Shown in pieces: positions 41,373-48,900 of a stretch of 61,155 bases of DNA (position 1 is its first letter; each line of letters begins with the position of its first letter). Source of the DNA: Saccharopolyspora shandongensis (GTDB lineage Bacteria; Actinomycetota; Actinomycetes; Mycobacteriales; Pseudonocardiaceae); the NCBI RefSeq assembly GCF_900106995.1, contig NZ_FNOK01000059.1, positions 1-61,155 on the forward strand, given 5' to 3'. The notes under the pieces were generated by a model that was not told where the DNA came from, ran no database searches, and saw only the letters and a program-made list of their open reading frames with translations. The position numbers and the translations under genes were made by a program.

Positions 41373-42290
41373 ATGAGGTTCGCGATCTCGATCCCGCAGT
41401 TCTTCGCAGACGGCGAGTTCGACGCCGCCGGCTTCGCCGGTCACCTGAGGCGGATCGAGGAACTCGGGTTCGACAGCGCGTGGACCCAGGAGCAGGTGCT
41501 GGGCACCATGCCGCAGCTGAGCCCGATCGAGACGATGACCTTCGCGGCGGCCTGCACCGACCGGCTGAGGCTGGGCTGCGCCGTGCTGGTGACCACCCTG
41601 CACAACCCGGTGCACCTCGCGAAGAGCCTGAGCACGCTGGACCAGATGTCGCGGGGACGGCTGGAGATCGGCGTCGGCACGGGCGGCCGGGGCCGGATGT
41701 TCGCCGCGTTCGGCGTCGAGCCGGAGCGTTTCGTCGGCCGGTTCACCGAGGGCCTGGAGCTGATGAAGCAGCTGTGGACGCGGCCGCGGGTGACCTTCGA
41801 CGGCCGGTTCTGGCAGCTCGAAGACGCCGCGATGGAGCCCAAGCCGTTCCAGAAGCCGCATCCGCCGATCTGGTTCGGCGGCAACAGCCCGGCGGCGCTG
41901 CGGCGCGCGGTCCGCCACGGCAACGGCTTCTTCGGCGCCGGATCGTCGCCCACCGAGCGGTTCGCCGACCAGGTCCGGACCGTGGCGGCCGCGCTCGCCG
42001 AGCAGGAGCGCGACCCGGCCGACTTCCCGATCGCCAAGCGCGTCTACATCGCGGTCGACGACTCGCCGGAGCGCGGGCGGGCGCGGATGAACACCGAGCT
42101 GGAGCGCCTCTACGGCCGCCGCTCCGAAACCATCGAGGCCGCCGCGGTCGTCGGCACCCCGGAAGTGTGCGAGCGGGAGCTGAGCGAGGTTGCGGCCGCA
42201 GGCGCGCAGCGCATCCTGCTCAGCCCGATGTTCGACCACGCCGAGCAGACCGAGCGCCTGGCGGCCGAGGTCCTGCCCCGGCTCGGCTGA
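41373..42290 (+). CDS. LLM-class (F420-type) flavin-dependent oxidoreductase
   Basis: A 305-residue luciferase-like TIM-barrel enzyme. Diagnostic parts are MRFAISIPQFFADGEFD, GFDSAWTQEQVLGTMPQLSP, LRLGCAVLVTTLHNPVHLAK, LDQMSRGRLEIGVGTGGRG and HPPIWFGGNSPAALRRA. The actinobacterial forms of this branch usually use coenzyme F420; FMN use cannot be excluded. ATG 41373 lies 6 nt after TACGAT (41361-41366), so the transcript is probably leaderless. It stands alone; the substrate is unknown. Confidence 0.9.
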   Translation: MRFAISIPQFFADGEFDAAGFAGHLRRIEELGFDSAWTQEQVLGTMPQLSPIETMTFAAACTDRLRLGCAVLVTTLHNPVHLAKSLSTLDQMSRGRLEIGVGTGGRGRMFAAFGVEPERFVGRFTEGLELMKQLWTRPRVTFDGRFWQLEDAAMEPKPFQKPHPPIWFGGNSPAALRRAVRHGNGFFGAGSSPTERFADQVRTVAAALAEQERDPADFPIAKRVYIAVDDSPERGRARMNTELERLYGRRSETIEAAAVVGTPEVCERELSEVAAAGAQRILLSPMFDHAEQTERLAAEVLPRLG

Positions 42291-42299
42291 CGTCCCCGG

Positions 42300-42821
42300 T
42301 CACGCCGCGGCGCGCACCAGGCGGAGCTGGCCGATCTCGGCGGCGTTCTTCATCAGCTCCGCGTTGACCCAGCCGACCGTGTGCGCGACGGTCATCTCCG
42401 GGTCGTTCTGCCAGGGCAACGACGCGACGGCGTCCAGATCGGCGTCGGTCAGCTCGTCCAGCACGGCGAGCCAGTCCGCGCGGAGCCCGCGCAGCCAGTC
42501 GATGGTCGGCTGCCCGGCGCCGGGCCACTCGACCTCGGTCCGGTCGCGTGGCGGCACGCCTCGCGCATGGTCGATGGTCACGCTCCACCACCAACCGATG
42601 TGCCAGGTGATCCAGCCGATCGTGGGCACCGGGATGGGATCGGGTTCGGCGTCGGCCCAGTCCGGCACCCACGTCCCGTCCTCGCCCCGGTGCATCGTCC
42701 AGCAGAGCTTCGCGGGTTCCCAGAGGAAGTCCTCGGGGCTCAGCCGTTCGAGGTGGAACTCGAACAGCGACCAGGTCAGGTCGAACTGCCAGCGCAGCAG
42801 TTCGCAACGGGATGCAGGCAT
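42300..42821 (-). CDS. DinB family protein
   Basis: A 173-residue four-helix-bundle protein of the DinB/YfiT-like superfamily, often metal-binding thiol-dependent transferases or hydrolases. It shows ELLRWQFDLTWSLFEFHLERL, LCWTMHRGEDGTW, TIGWITWHIGWWWSV (metal-binding His) and MTVAHTVGWVNAELMKNAAE (second His). In actinomycetes such proteins can use mycothiol or bacillithiol, but that is not shown here. ATG 42821 starts directly before the first helix. It is convergent with the LLM gene. Confidence 0.82.
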   Translation of the reverse strand: MPASRCELLRWQFDLTWSLFEFHLERLSPEDFLWEPAKLCWTMHRGEDGTWVPDWADAEPDPIPVPTIGWITWHIGWWWSVTIDHARGVPPRDRTEVEWPGAGQPTIDWLRGLRADWLAVLDELTDADLDAVASLPWQNDPEMTVAHTVGWVNAELMKNAAEIGQLRLVRAAA

Positions 42822-42896
42822 CGGATGATCTTCGCATTCCGCCCGCCGGGGCGAAAGCGATTTCCCTGATCGTCCACGGTGGACGGTCACCGGTGG

Positions 42897-43643
42897 TCAG
42901 GAGAACGGCGTGTGCGGCTTCTCCTGGGGCTCGCCGTCGATGGTGACCTCCACCCGCTCGTCGTAGAAGCAGGCGAGGCCGGCGATCTTCTGGCTCTCCG
43001 GCAGCGGTGTGCGGTAGGTCCAGACGATGTCGGGGTGTTCGGTGCCGTCGACCAGGACGTGCCAGTACGTCGCGGTCCCCTTGTAGGGGCATCGGGTCTG
43101 CCGGTCCGACGGCCGCAGCAGGTCCATCCGGACGTCGGCCAGCGGGAGGTAGTAGCGCGGCGGCAGGCCGGTCTCGAACAGGATCTGCGGGCGACGCGAG
43201 TCGGCTACCACGACGCCGCCGACGCGCACGACGACGTGCCGCGAGCCGGCCAGGATGTCGACCCGCTTGTACGGGTCGCGCGGGTGGACGTAGACGGGCT
43301 CGTCCTCCTCGAACCACTCGTCCATCGCGCCCCAGTCGATCCGCACCAGGCCCGGGGCGGGGGAGGAGTCCGGGAACCGGACGGCGGCACCCTCGGCGGA
43401 AGCGCCGTCGACCAGCACGTCGAGGACGTCCCCGTCGCCCAGCAGGTCGATGCGGCGCGTGCCGCCGGTCGGGCGCAGTTCCGCCCGGACGTCCTCGGCC
43501 GGCAGGTAGTAGGTCGGGTAGTAGGGGTGCTCCCACACGAGCATCGGGCGCCTGGAATCCGCGACGAGACGCCCGCCGAGGTAGGTGCGCACCCGCTTGG
43601 GCGATCGCTGGATCTTCGGCTGCTGGCCTGGGTTGTCGGTCAT
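42897..43643 (-). CDS. Tandem DUF427 domain protein
   Basis: A 248-residue protein built from two DUF427 domains. The repeats are obvious: RVRTYLGGRLVADSRRPMLV, then HPYYPTYYLP, in the first copy; and VVVRVGGVVVADSRRPQILF, then GLPPRYYLP, in the second. The second copy also has the conserved CPYKGTATYWHV block. DUF427 proteins are small beta-rich proteins of unknown function, common in actinomycetes. ATG 43643 has GGAGGA upstream. Confidence 0.88.
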   Translation of the reverse strand: MTDNPGQQPKIQRSPKRVRTYLGGRLVADSRRPMLVWEHPYYPTYYLPAEDVRAELRPTGGTRRIDLLGDGDVLDVLVDGASAEGAAVRFPDSSPAPGLVRIDWGAMDEWFEEDEPVYVHPRDPYKRVDILAGSRHVVVRVGGVVVADSRRPQILFETGLPPRYYLPLADVRMDLLRPSDRQTRCPYKGTATYWHVLVDGTEHPDIVWTYRTPLPESQKIAGLACFYDERVEVTIDGEPQEKPHTPFS

Positions 43644-43960
43644 GGCGTCCTCCGATGATTGCGCGTCTGGTGCCTCCCATCCTGGCGCGCGGGAGCGGCG
43701 CGGGCCACCACGCGATTGGTCCTCAGTGGACGATCAAGTGGGTTGGGCCGTTCGGGCGCAGTCGCCGGGGCCGCTGCCCGCAGTCGGCCGGGCGCTCGGC
43801 GCAGCGTGCGACGAACGCCCCATTTCGCGGATGCCTGGAAGGGTTGATCTCGCGCGCCGCCTTGGGCAAGCTGTTCGCGCAGAACGGGCGGGTCGGGGGC
43901 TCGGCGGTCGACGCCGGGCTGCGTCCGAAAGTTGGCGGCACATGCCCTGGAGGACCGAGG
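43644..43960. other. Intergenic region before DivIVA-repeat gene
   Basis: 317 bp between divergent genes. It is GC-rich, and I see no supported gene, terminator or repeat in it. Confidence 0.5.
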
Positions 43961-44959
43961 ATGCTCACCCCCGACGACATGCGCAACGTTGCTTTCGCCA
44001 GGAGCTGGCGACGCAACCGCGGCTACGACGAGCGCGAGGTCGACGCGTTCCTCGAACGCGTCGAGGCGGCGCTGCGCGGGAAGCGGCCGATGACCGCGCG
44101 GGACGTGCTCACGGCGCGGTTCAGCCCGGGCAAGCCCGGACGGTCCTACAAGAAGGTCCAGGTCGCCGAGTTCCTGGACCAGGTCGCGCTGACCCTGATG
44201 AAGCGCGAGGTGCGGGAGTCCGAGCGCCGCGAGAAGAAGGGCGGCGCGGCGATCGAGAAGAAGGACGGCGCGCCGAGCGAGCAGAAGACCGTGGTGCGGC
44301 GCGCGGCCCCGGCCGTGGAGCCGGTGCCCCAGCGCGGCGAGGCGGTGCAGCCGGGGCGCGTCGAGGTGTTCAAGGGTTCGGCGCAGCAGAACGTGTTGGA
44401 CAAGGCCGAGGTCGACGCGTTCATGGACCGCGTCGAGGCCACCCTCCGCGGCGCCGACACGCTGACCGCGCAGGACGTGCTGGGCGCCCGGTTCAACCCG
44501 CCAGGGCCGGGCCGGCCGGGCTACCAGGAGGCCAGCGTCTTCGCCTTCCTCGTCATGGTCTCCACGATGATCAAGAACATGACCCCGCGGCAGCGACCGC
44601 AATCCGTCCCCGCGCAGGGGATGTCGATCGCCCGCGCCTTCCCGCGCGCGCTGGTGGCCGGGGCGCCCCAGCTCACCCCGGAGGCGATCGGCAGCGTGGT
44701 GCTGCACGGTTCCGCCGGCAACGAGCACGGTTACGACGAGGACGAGGTCGATGACTTCCTGGACCGCGTCGTCGACACCCTGCGCGGCGCCGACACGCTG
44801 ACCTCGCGCGACGTGCAATCCGTCGCGTTCCGCGCGCAGCCCACGCCGGGCGCCGGCTACGACCGGGCCGAGGTCGAGTCGCTGCTGGACCTCATCGCGG
44901 AGCGCCTGGACGCCGACGCGCCGGTGAGCGCCCGCCGGAACGAGCGCCCACCGCGCTGA
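43961..44959 (+). CDS. DivIVA-repeat family protein
   Basis: A 332-residue protein with three DivIVA-like units. Each has a helix of the type GYDEREVDAFLERVEAALRG followed by an ARDVLTARF-like turn and a YxxxEVxxFLD-like helix. Copies lie near residues 20-75, 150-200 and 260-325. Between them are charged, probably flexible linkers (EKKGGAAIEKKDGAPSEQ). This is the actinobacterial DivI1A-repeat family. DivIVA relatives mark curved membranes and organise polar growth or septation, but this shorter repeat type lacks a long coiled coil, so the role is open. ATG 43961 has GGAGGACCGAGG upstream. Confidence 0.85.
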   Translation: MLTPDDMRNVAFARSWRRNRGYDEREVDAFLERVEAALRGKRPMTARDVLTARFSPGKPGRSYKKVQVAEFLDQVALTLMKREVRESERREKKGGAAIEKKDGAPSEQKTVVRRAAPAVEPVPQRGEAVQPGRVEVFKGSAQQNVLDKAEVDAFMDRVEATLRGADTLTAQDVLGARFNPPGPGRPGYQEASVFAFLVMVSTMIKNMTPRQRPQSVPAQGMSIARAFPRALVAGAPQLTPEAIGSVVLHGSAGNEHGYDEDEVDDFLDRVVDTLRGADTLTSRDVQSVAFRAQPTPGAGYDRAEVESLLDLIAERLDADAPVSARRNERPPR

Positions 44960-45622
44960 TCAGCCGCGCAGCGCCTTGCGGGACAGCAGGTTGCCCAGGT
45001 ACTGGGCCGCCTGCACCAGCACGATGATGATCAGCACCGCGATCGCGGTGATGCCCCACTCGAAGCGCTGGTAGCCGTAGGTGATGGCGAAGTCCCCGAG
45101 CCCGCCGCCGCCGACCGCGCCCGCGACGGCCGTCATGTCGACGACCGCGACGAACACGAAGGTGTAGCCGAGGATCAGCGGCCCGAGCGCCTCCGGCACC
45201 AGCAGGCCCACGATGATCCGCAGCGGGCTCGCCCCCATCGCGCGGGCCGCCTCGATGACCCCGGGGTCGATGGTCACCAGGTTCTGCTCGACGATCCGCG
45301 AGATGCCGAACGTGGCCGCCACGGTCAGCGCGAACGTGGCCGCGGTGGTGCCCAGCGTGGTGCCGACCACCTGGATCGTCAGCGGGCCGATCGCCGTGAT
45401 GAAGATGATGAACGGGATCGGCCTGATGATGTTCACGAGCACGTTCAGCACCACGAACACGAAGCGGTTGGCGAGGATCCCGCCCGCCCGCGTGGTGTAG
45501 AGCAGGATGCCGAGCACCAGACCGAGGAAGCCGCCGATCAGCATCGTGGCCAGCACCATCCAGATGGTCTGGCCGATCGAGGTGAGCAACACCGGCCCGA
45601 TCGTCGTCCAGTCGATGTTCAC
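44960..45622 (-). CDS. metI: Methionine ABC transporter permease
   Basis: A 220-residue permease with five or six helices. Family blocks are NVLVNIIRPIPFIIFITAIG, the EAA loop EAARAMGASPLRIIVGLLVP and AVAGAVGGGGLGDFAITYGY, all characteristic of MetI. It forms the membrane channel of the MetNIQ importer for D/L-methionine. The ATG overlaps the metN stop by 4 bp (ATGA). Confidence 0.95.
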   Translation of the reverse strand: MNIDWTTIGPVLLTSIGQTIWMVLATMLIGGFLGLVLGILLYTTRAGGILANRFVFVVLNVLVNIIRPIPFIIFITAIGPLTIQVVGTTLGTTAATFALTVAATFGISRIVEQNLVTIDPGVIEAARAMGASPLRIIVGLLVPEALGPLILGYTFVFVAVVDMTAVAGAVGGGGLGDFAITYGYQRFEWGITAIAVLIIIVLVQAAQYLGNLLSRKALRG

Positions 45623-46653
45623 GCCACCAGCTCCTGCACCTCGGTGATCTCGCGGAGCTCGGCGATCAGCGCGTCGACGCCGTCGGCCGCGCCGTTGAGC
45701 TCCAGCGTCAGCCTGCCCAGCGACTCGCCGCCAAGCTCCTTGATTCCGCCGTAGACGATCTCGAACCGGACGCCGTGCTTGCCCAGCGCGTTGGACAGCA
45801 CGGCGCCGATCCGCCGGTCGTCGCGGATGCTCGCGGTCACCAACCGGCCGTCGTGCCGGGCGCGCAGCCGGGCCAGGTTCTCGCCGTCGGGCTGGTCGTG
45901 CAGCACGGTTTCGACGAACCGGCGGGTGATCGCGGTCTTGGGCGCGGAGAACACGTCCACCACGCTGCCTTGCTCGACGACGCGCCCGGCGTCGAGCACC
46001 GCGACCCGGTCGGCGATCTCCCGGACCACCTCCATCTCGTGGGTGATCACCACGATGGTCACTCCGAGCTCGGTGTTGACCCGCTTGAGCAGCCGCAGCA
46101 CCTCGCCGGTGGTCTCCGGGTCGAGCGCGCTGGTCGACTCGTCGGCGAGCAGGATCTTCGGATTGGTCGCCAGCGCCCGGGCGATGCCGACCCGCTGCTT
46201 CTGCCCGCCGGAGAGCTGATCGGGGTAGTGCCAGGCCTTGTCGGCGATGCCGACGAACCGCAGCAGCTCCGCGACCCGCTCCTCGCGCCGCCGCTTGTCC
46301 CAGCCCGCGATCTTCAGCGGGTAGGCCACGTTGCCGAACACGGTGCGCGAGCGGAGCAGGTTGAACTGCTGGAAGATCATGCCGATGCCGAGGCGGACCT
46401 CGCGCAGCCGCCGCTCGGGCAGGCCGGTGATGTCGGTGCCGCCGACGAGGACCTGGCCGGCGCTGACCGGCTCCAGCGCGTTGATCAGCCGGACCAGGGT
46501 GCTCTTGCCCGCCCCGGAGTAGCCGATGATCGCGAACACCTCGCCGGCGTCGATGGTCAGGTCGACGTCCGCCAGTGCGGTGACCGCTCGGTCGCCGGCG
46601 CCGAAGGTCTTGCCGACGCCGCGGAACTCGATGAGCGGGGATTCCGTTTTCAC
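45619..46653 (-). CDS. metN: Methionine ABC transporter ATP-binding protein with NIL domain
   Basis: A 344-residue ABC ATPase. Walker A GYSGAGKST, Q-loop MIFQQFNLLRSRTVFGN, signature QLSGGQKQRVGIARAL, Walker B ILLADESTSALD and His-switch VVITHEMEVV are intact. The C-terminal ~90 residues form a NIL domain (RDDRRIGAVLSNALGKHGV), which binds methionine and inhibits transport when internal methionine is high. The GTG start overlaps the metQ stop (GTGA). Confidence 0.95.
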   Translation of the reverse strand: MKTESPLIEFRGVGKTFGAGDRAVTALADVDLTIDAGEVFAIIGYSGAGKSTLVRLINALEPVSAGQVLVGGTDITGLPERRLREVRLGIGMIFQQFNLLRSRTVFGNVAYPLKIAGWDKRRREERVAELLRFVGIADKAWHYPDQLSGGQKQRVGIARALATNPKILLADESTSALDPETTGEVLRLLKRVNTELGVTIVVITHEMEVVREIADRVAVLDAGRVVEQGSVVDVFSAPKTAITRRFVETVLHDQPDGENLARLRARHDGRLVTASIRDDRRIGAVLSNALGKHGVRFEIVYGGIKELGGESLGRLTLELNGAADGVDALIAELREITEVQELVA

Positions 46654-47603
46654 TTGGCGGCCTTCACGGTCTGCGTGAGGTCGGCCAGGATGCCCTCCAG
46701 CTCGGCCTGCGGGCGGTCGACGAGCACGGAGGTGCCCTTCGAGTCGGCCTCGGCCTGCCCGGAGACGCGCTTGTCCCGGTAGATCTCGACGAGCTTGTGG
46801 TAGGTCGGGTTGTCCCGGTCCTCGGCGCGGACGACGAACGCGTTGATGTAGGGAGCGGCTGCCGGGCTGTTGGGGTCGTCGCCGAACAGCGCCTTGCTCG
46901 GGTCGAGGTCGGCGTCGAGGGCGAAGTTGTTGTTGATGATCGCCGCGTCCACCGACGGCAGCGACGCGACGGTCTGCGCGGCGTCGACCGCGGTGACGGT
47001 CACCTTCGAGGCCGCGGCGTCGATGTCGGCCGGGGTGGCGAGCACGTTCCCGCCGTCCCGGAGCTTGATCAGCCCGGCCTGCTGGAGCACCAGCAGCGCC
47101 CGCGCCTGGTTGGTGGGGTCGTTCGGGATCGCCACGGTGCCGCCCTGCGGGACGGCGGCGACGTCGGTGTGCTTGCGGGAGTACAGGCTCAGCGGCACGA
47201 CGTAGGTCGAGCCGATCGGGGTGAGGGTGTCCGAATTGGACGCGTTGTAGTTGGCCAGGAAGAGCAGGTGCTGGAAGAGGTTCACGTCGATCTGCTTCTG
47301 CGACAGCGCCGGGTTGGCCTGGTGGTAGTCGCTGAAGTTGACCGTCTCGAGGTCGATGCCCTGGGCGGCGGCGAGGTCCTTGTAGGTCTTCCAGTACGAC
47401 TTGCTGGCGTCGGTGACGCCGATGCGCACCTTGGTGCGGCCGGCCGTGGTGTCGGTCGAGCCGCCCTGCACCACGACGACCACCGCGACGACGGCGATCA
47501 CCACCAGCGCGGCCAGGCTCAGCAGGACGCCCCGTCGCTTCTGCTTGGGCTTCTCCGGCAGCCCGAGGTCGTTGTTCTCGGGGGCGTTGTCGTTCTCGGA
47601 CAT
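46650..47603 (-). CDS. metQ: MetQ/NlpA-family methionine-binding protein with membrane anchor
   Basis: A 317-residue substrate-binding protein. The N-terminal 24 residues are charged and cytoplasmic, followed by one hydrophobic helix (VLLSLAALVVIAVVAVVVVV). No lipobox Cys follows; it appears to stay anchored by that helix, unlike typical lipid-modified MetQ. The binding domain is otherwise normal: KVRIGVTDASKSYWKTYKDL, NFSDYHQANPALSQKQIDVN, QHLLFLANYNA and AIINNNFALDADLDP. First gene of the metQNI operon. Confidence 0.9.
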   Translation of the reverse strand: MSENDNAPENNDLGLPEKPKQKRRGVLLSLAALVVIAVVAVVVVVQGGSTDTTAGRTKVRIGVTDASKSYWKTYKDLAAAQGIDLETVNFSDYHQANPALSQKQIDVNLFQHLLFLANYNASNSDTLTPIGSTYVVPLSLYSRKHTDVAAVPQGGTVAIPNDPTNQARALLVLQQAGLIKLRDGGNVLATPADIDAAASKVTVTAVDAAQTVASLPSVDAAIINNNFALDADLDPSKALFGDDPNSPAAAPYINAFVVRAEDRDNPTYHKLVEIYRDKRVSGQAEADSKGTSVLVDRPQAELEGILADLTQTVKAAK

Positions 47604-47851
47604 GTCTTGCCTTTCGCGGTGTCGGCGCGCGGGAATCGGATGCGTGCGCGCCCTTCGGACGCCACGATGCAGCAGCCGGCCAGGGAACCTGACATCGTTT
47701 CATGATCTGGATTTTCCGGGCGCGATTTGCTGTCGGGGCTCGCGTCGTGCTAGGCGGCCGCCTCGTCGTGACCTGCATCCCGCAATCGATCGAAAGGCCT
47801 GCTCGGGGGTGCCCTATACGGTCGTACGGTACGTCTGTACCATACGGTCGT
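47604..47851. promoter_or_regulatory. Divergent upstream region of metQ and the membrane protein/TetR operon
   Basis: 248 bp. The metQ-proximal half can fold on the minus strand (ACGATG 47698-47693 with CATCGT 47669-47664 around a CAGG-TTC-CCTG hairpin), but I could not match it to a known SAM riboswitch class. The other half carries the TetR-type repeats described separately. Confidence 0.4.
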
Positions 47852-47852
47852 A
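47816..47852. promoter_or_regulatory. Repeated operator ATACGGTCGTA flanking GGTAC-GTCT-GTACC
   Basis: Two identical 11-bp copies of ATACGGTCGTA at 47816-47826 and 47842-47852 flank an inverted repeat GGTAC/GTACC (47828-47832 with 47837-47841). The second copy overlaps the start codon at 47852. A TACCAT at 47838-47843 could be the -10. This is a typical TetR autoregulatory layout. Confidence 0.7.
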
Positions 47853-48085
47853 TGGGTAAAGTTGAGAAGATCGAAAGCGGCGCTCGTGCCGCGCGCAAGA
47901 CCCTCGTCAGCGGCGTGGTTCTGGCGCTGATCGGTGCCGTGCTGTGGGCGACGACGGACGGGATCGAGCTGCCCGTCATCTCGCCGAGCAAGGTCGGGGT
48001 CGTCCTGCTCGTGGTGGGTGCCATCGAGATCGTGGTGGGGCTGGCGATGGTGATCGGCCGGTCGGTGCGCGGCCGGCAGGGGTGA
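47852..48085 (+). CDS. Small two-helix membrane protein
   Basis: A 77-residue protein with a basic N-terminus (KIESGARAARK) and two membrane helices (TLVSGVVLALIGAVLWATT and VGVVLLVVGAIEIVVGLAMV), ending in basic residues. I do not recognise a family. Its stop overlaps the GTG of the downstream TetR gene, so the pair is co-translated. The start codon is inside the putative operator. Confidence 0.75.
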   Translation: MGKVEKIESGARAARKTLVSGVVLALIGAVLWATTDGIELPVISPSKVGVVLLVVGAIEIVVGLAMVIGRSVRGRQG

Positions 48086-48723
48086 CCGCCGGGGACCGCG
48101 CCGCCGAGCGGCGAGCGCACCTGATCGGCGCGGTGCTCGACCTGATCGACGGGGGCGGGATCCCGGCCGTCAGCATGCGCGCGGTGGCCACCGCGGCGGG
48201 CGTGTCCCTCGCACAGGTCCAGTACTACTTCCGGAGCAAGGACCAGCTCATCGTCGAGGCGTTCCGCCACATCTGCCGCGATGTGGAGGGGCGCGCGGCT
48301 GCGGTGGGCTTCGACGGGCCCGCCCGCTCGGTGCTGCGTGCGCTGATCGACCTCTGGCTGCCGGTCGACGAGCGCCTCAGCCGCGACGCCCGCGTGTGGC
48401 TGGCGTTCTCCGCCGAGGCGACCACGCGGCCGTCGCTGATGAGCTTCGCCGCGGCGGTGGACGAAGAGCTCCGCGAGGCGTTCGCGCAGATCCTCCGGCG
48501 TGCGAGCGAGAGCGGTGAGCTCAGTCCGGCCGCCGACCCGGTAGCGGCGGCGGCCGGGCTGCTCGCGGTCATCGACGGGCTCGTCGTGCAGTCGCTGGTC
48601 CTCGACGAGCCCGAGCGCGCGGGGTTCCTCGCCCCGCGCGTCGAGGCCCACCTGGATCTGCTCTTCCTGTCATCGCGGGAAAAGGGGGGAGGGCAAGGGG
48701 GCGTGATCGAGGAGCGCACCTGA
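48082..48723 (+). CDS. TetR-family transcriptional regulator
   Basis: A 213-residue regulator. The helix-turn-helix reads VSMRAVATAAGVSLAQVQYY followed by FRSKDQLIVEAF. The C-terminal part resembles the BetI/YcdC-type TetR_C domain (LPVDERLSRDARVWLAFSAEA, GLLAVIDGLVVQSLV). The GTG start overlaps the small membrane protein stop (GTGA). It most likely represses its own operon through the ATACGGTCGTA repeats. Confidence 0.85.
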   Translation: MTAGDRAAERRAHLIGAVLDLIDGGGIPAVSMRAVATAAGVSLAQVQYYFRSKDQLIVEAFRHICRDVEGRAAAVGFDGPARSVLRALIDLWLPVDERLSRDARVWLAFSAEATTRPSLMSFAAAVDEELREAFAQILRRASESGELSPAADPVAAAAGLLAVIDGLVVQSLVLDEPERAGFLAPRVEAHLDLLFLSSREKGGGQGGVIEERT

Positions 48724-48863
48724 AGAACTGGCGGCCCGATCAGTGCTGCGCGAGCCCTGACGAGGCGCGCGATTCTCGGATCATCGTCCGTCCGATGTGG
48801 ACAGGTGTGGAAATCCGTTGCGGCGTCCGGTCGGGTGGTCGTACCGTTGTTCCTCCGAAACAG

Positions 48864-48877
48864 CGCACATGTGTGCG
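48864..48877. promoter_or_regulatory. Inverted repeat upstream of the GMC oxidoreductase gene
   Basis: CGCACA-TG-TGTGCG, a 6-bp-arm dyad 23 bp before the start codon. It is a candidate site for the IclR regulator encoded just downstream of the oxidoreductase gene. Confidence 0.45.
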
Positions 48878-48900
48878 GTAATCGAACTTTTGGAGGCGTG

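Noticed and set aside
47604..47705. SAM riboswitch upstream of metQ
   Set aside because: The region can fold into small hairpins, but none of the conserved cores of SAM-I, SAM-II or SAM-IV could be recognised.
46654..48651. Long open frame extending metN upstream
   Set aside because: metN starts at GTG 46653, overlapping the metQ stop. The upstream extension runs through metQ in the wrong frame.
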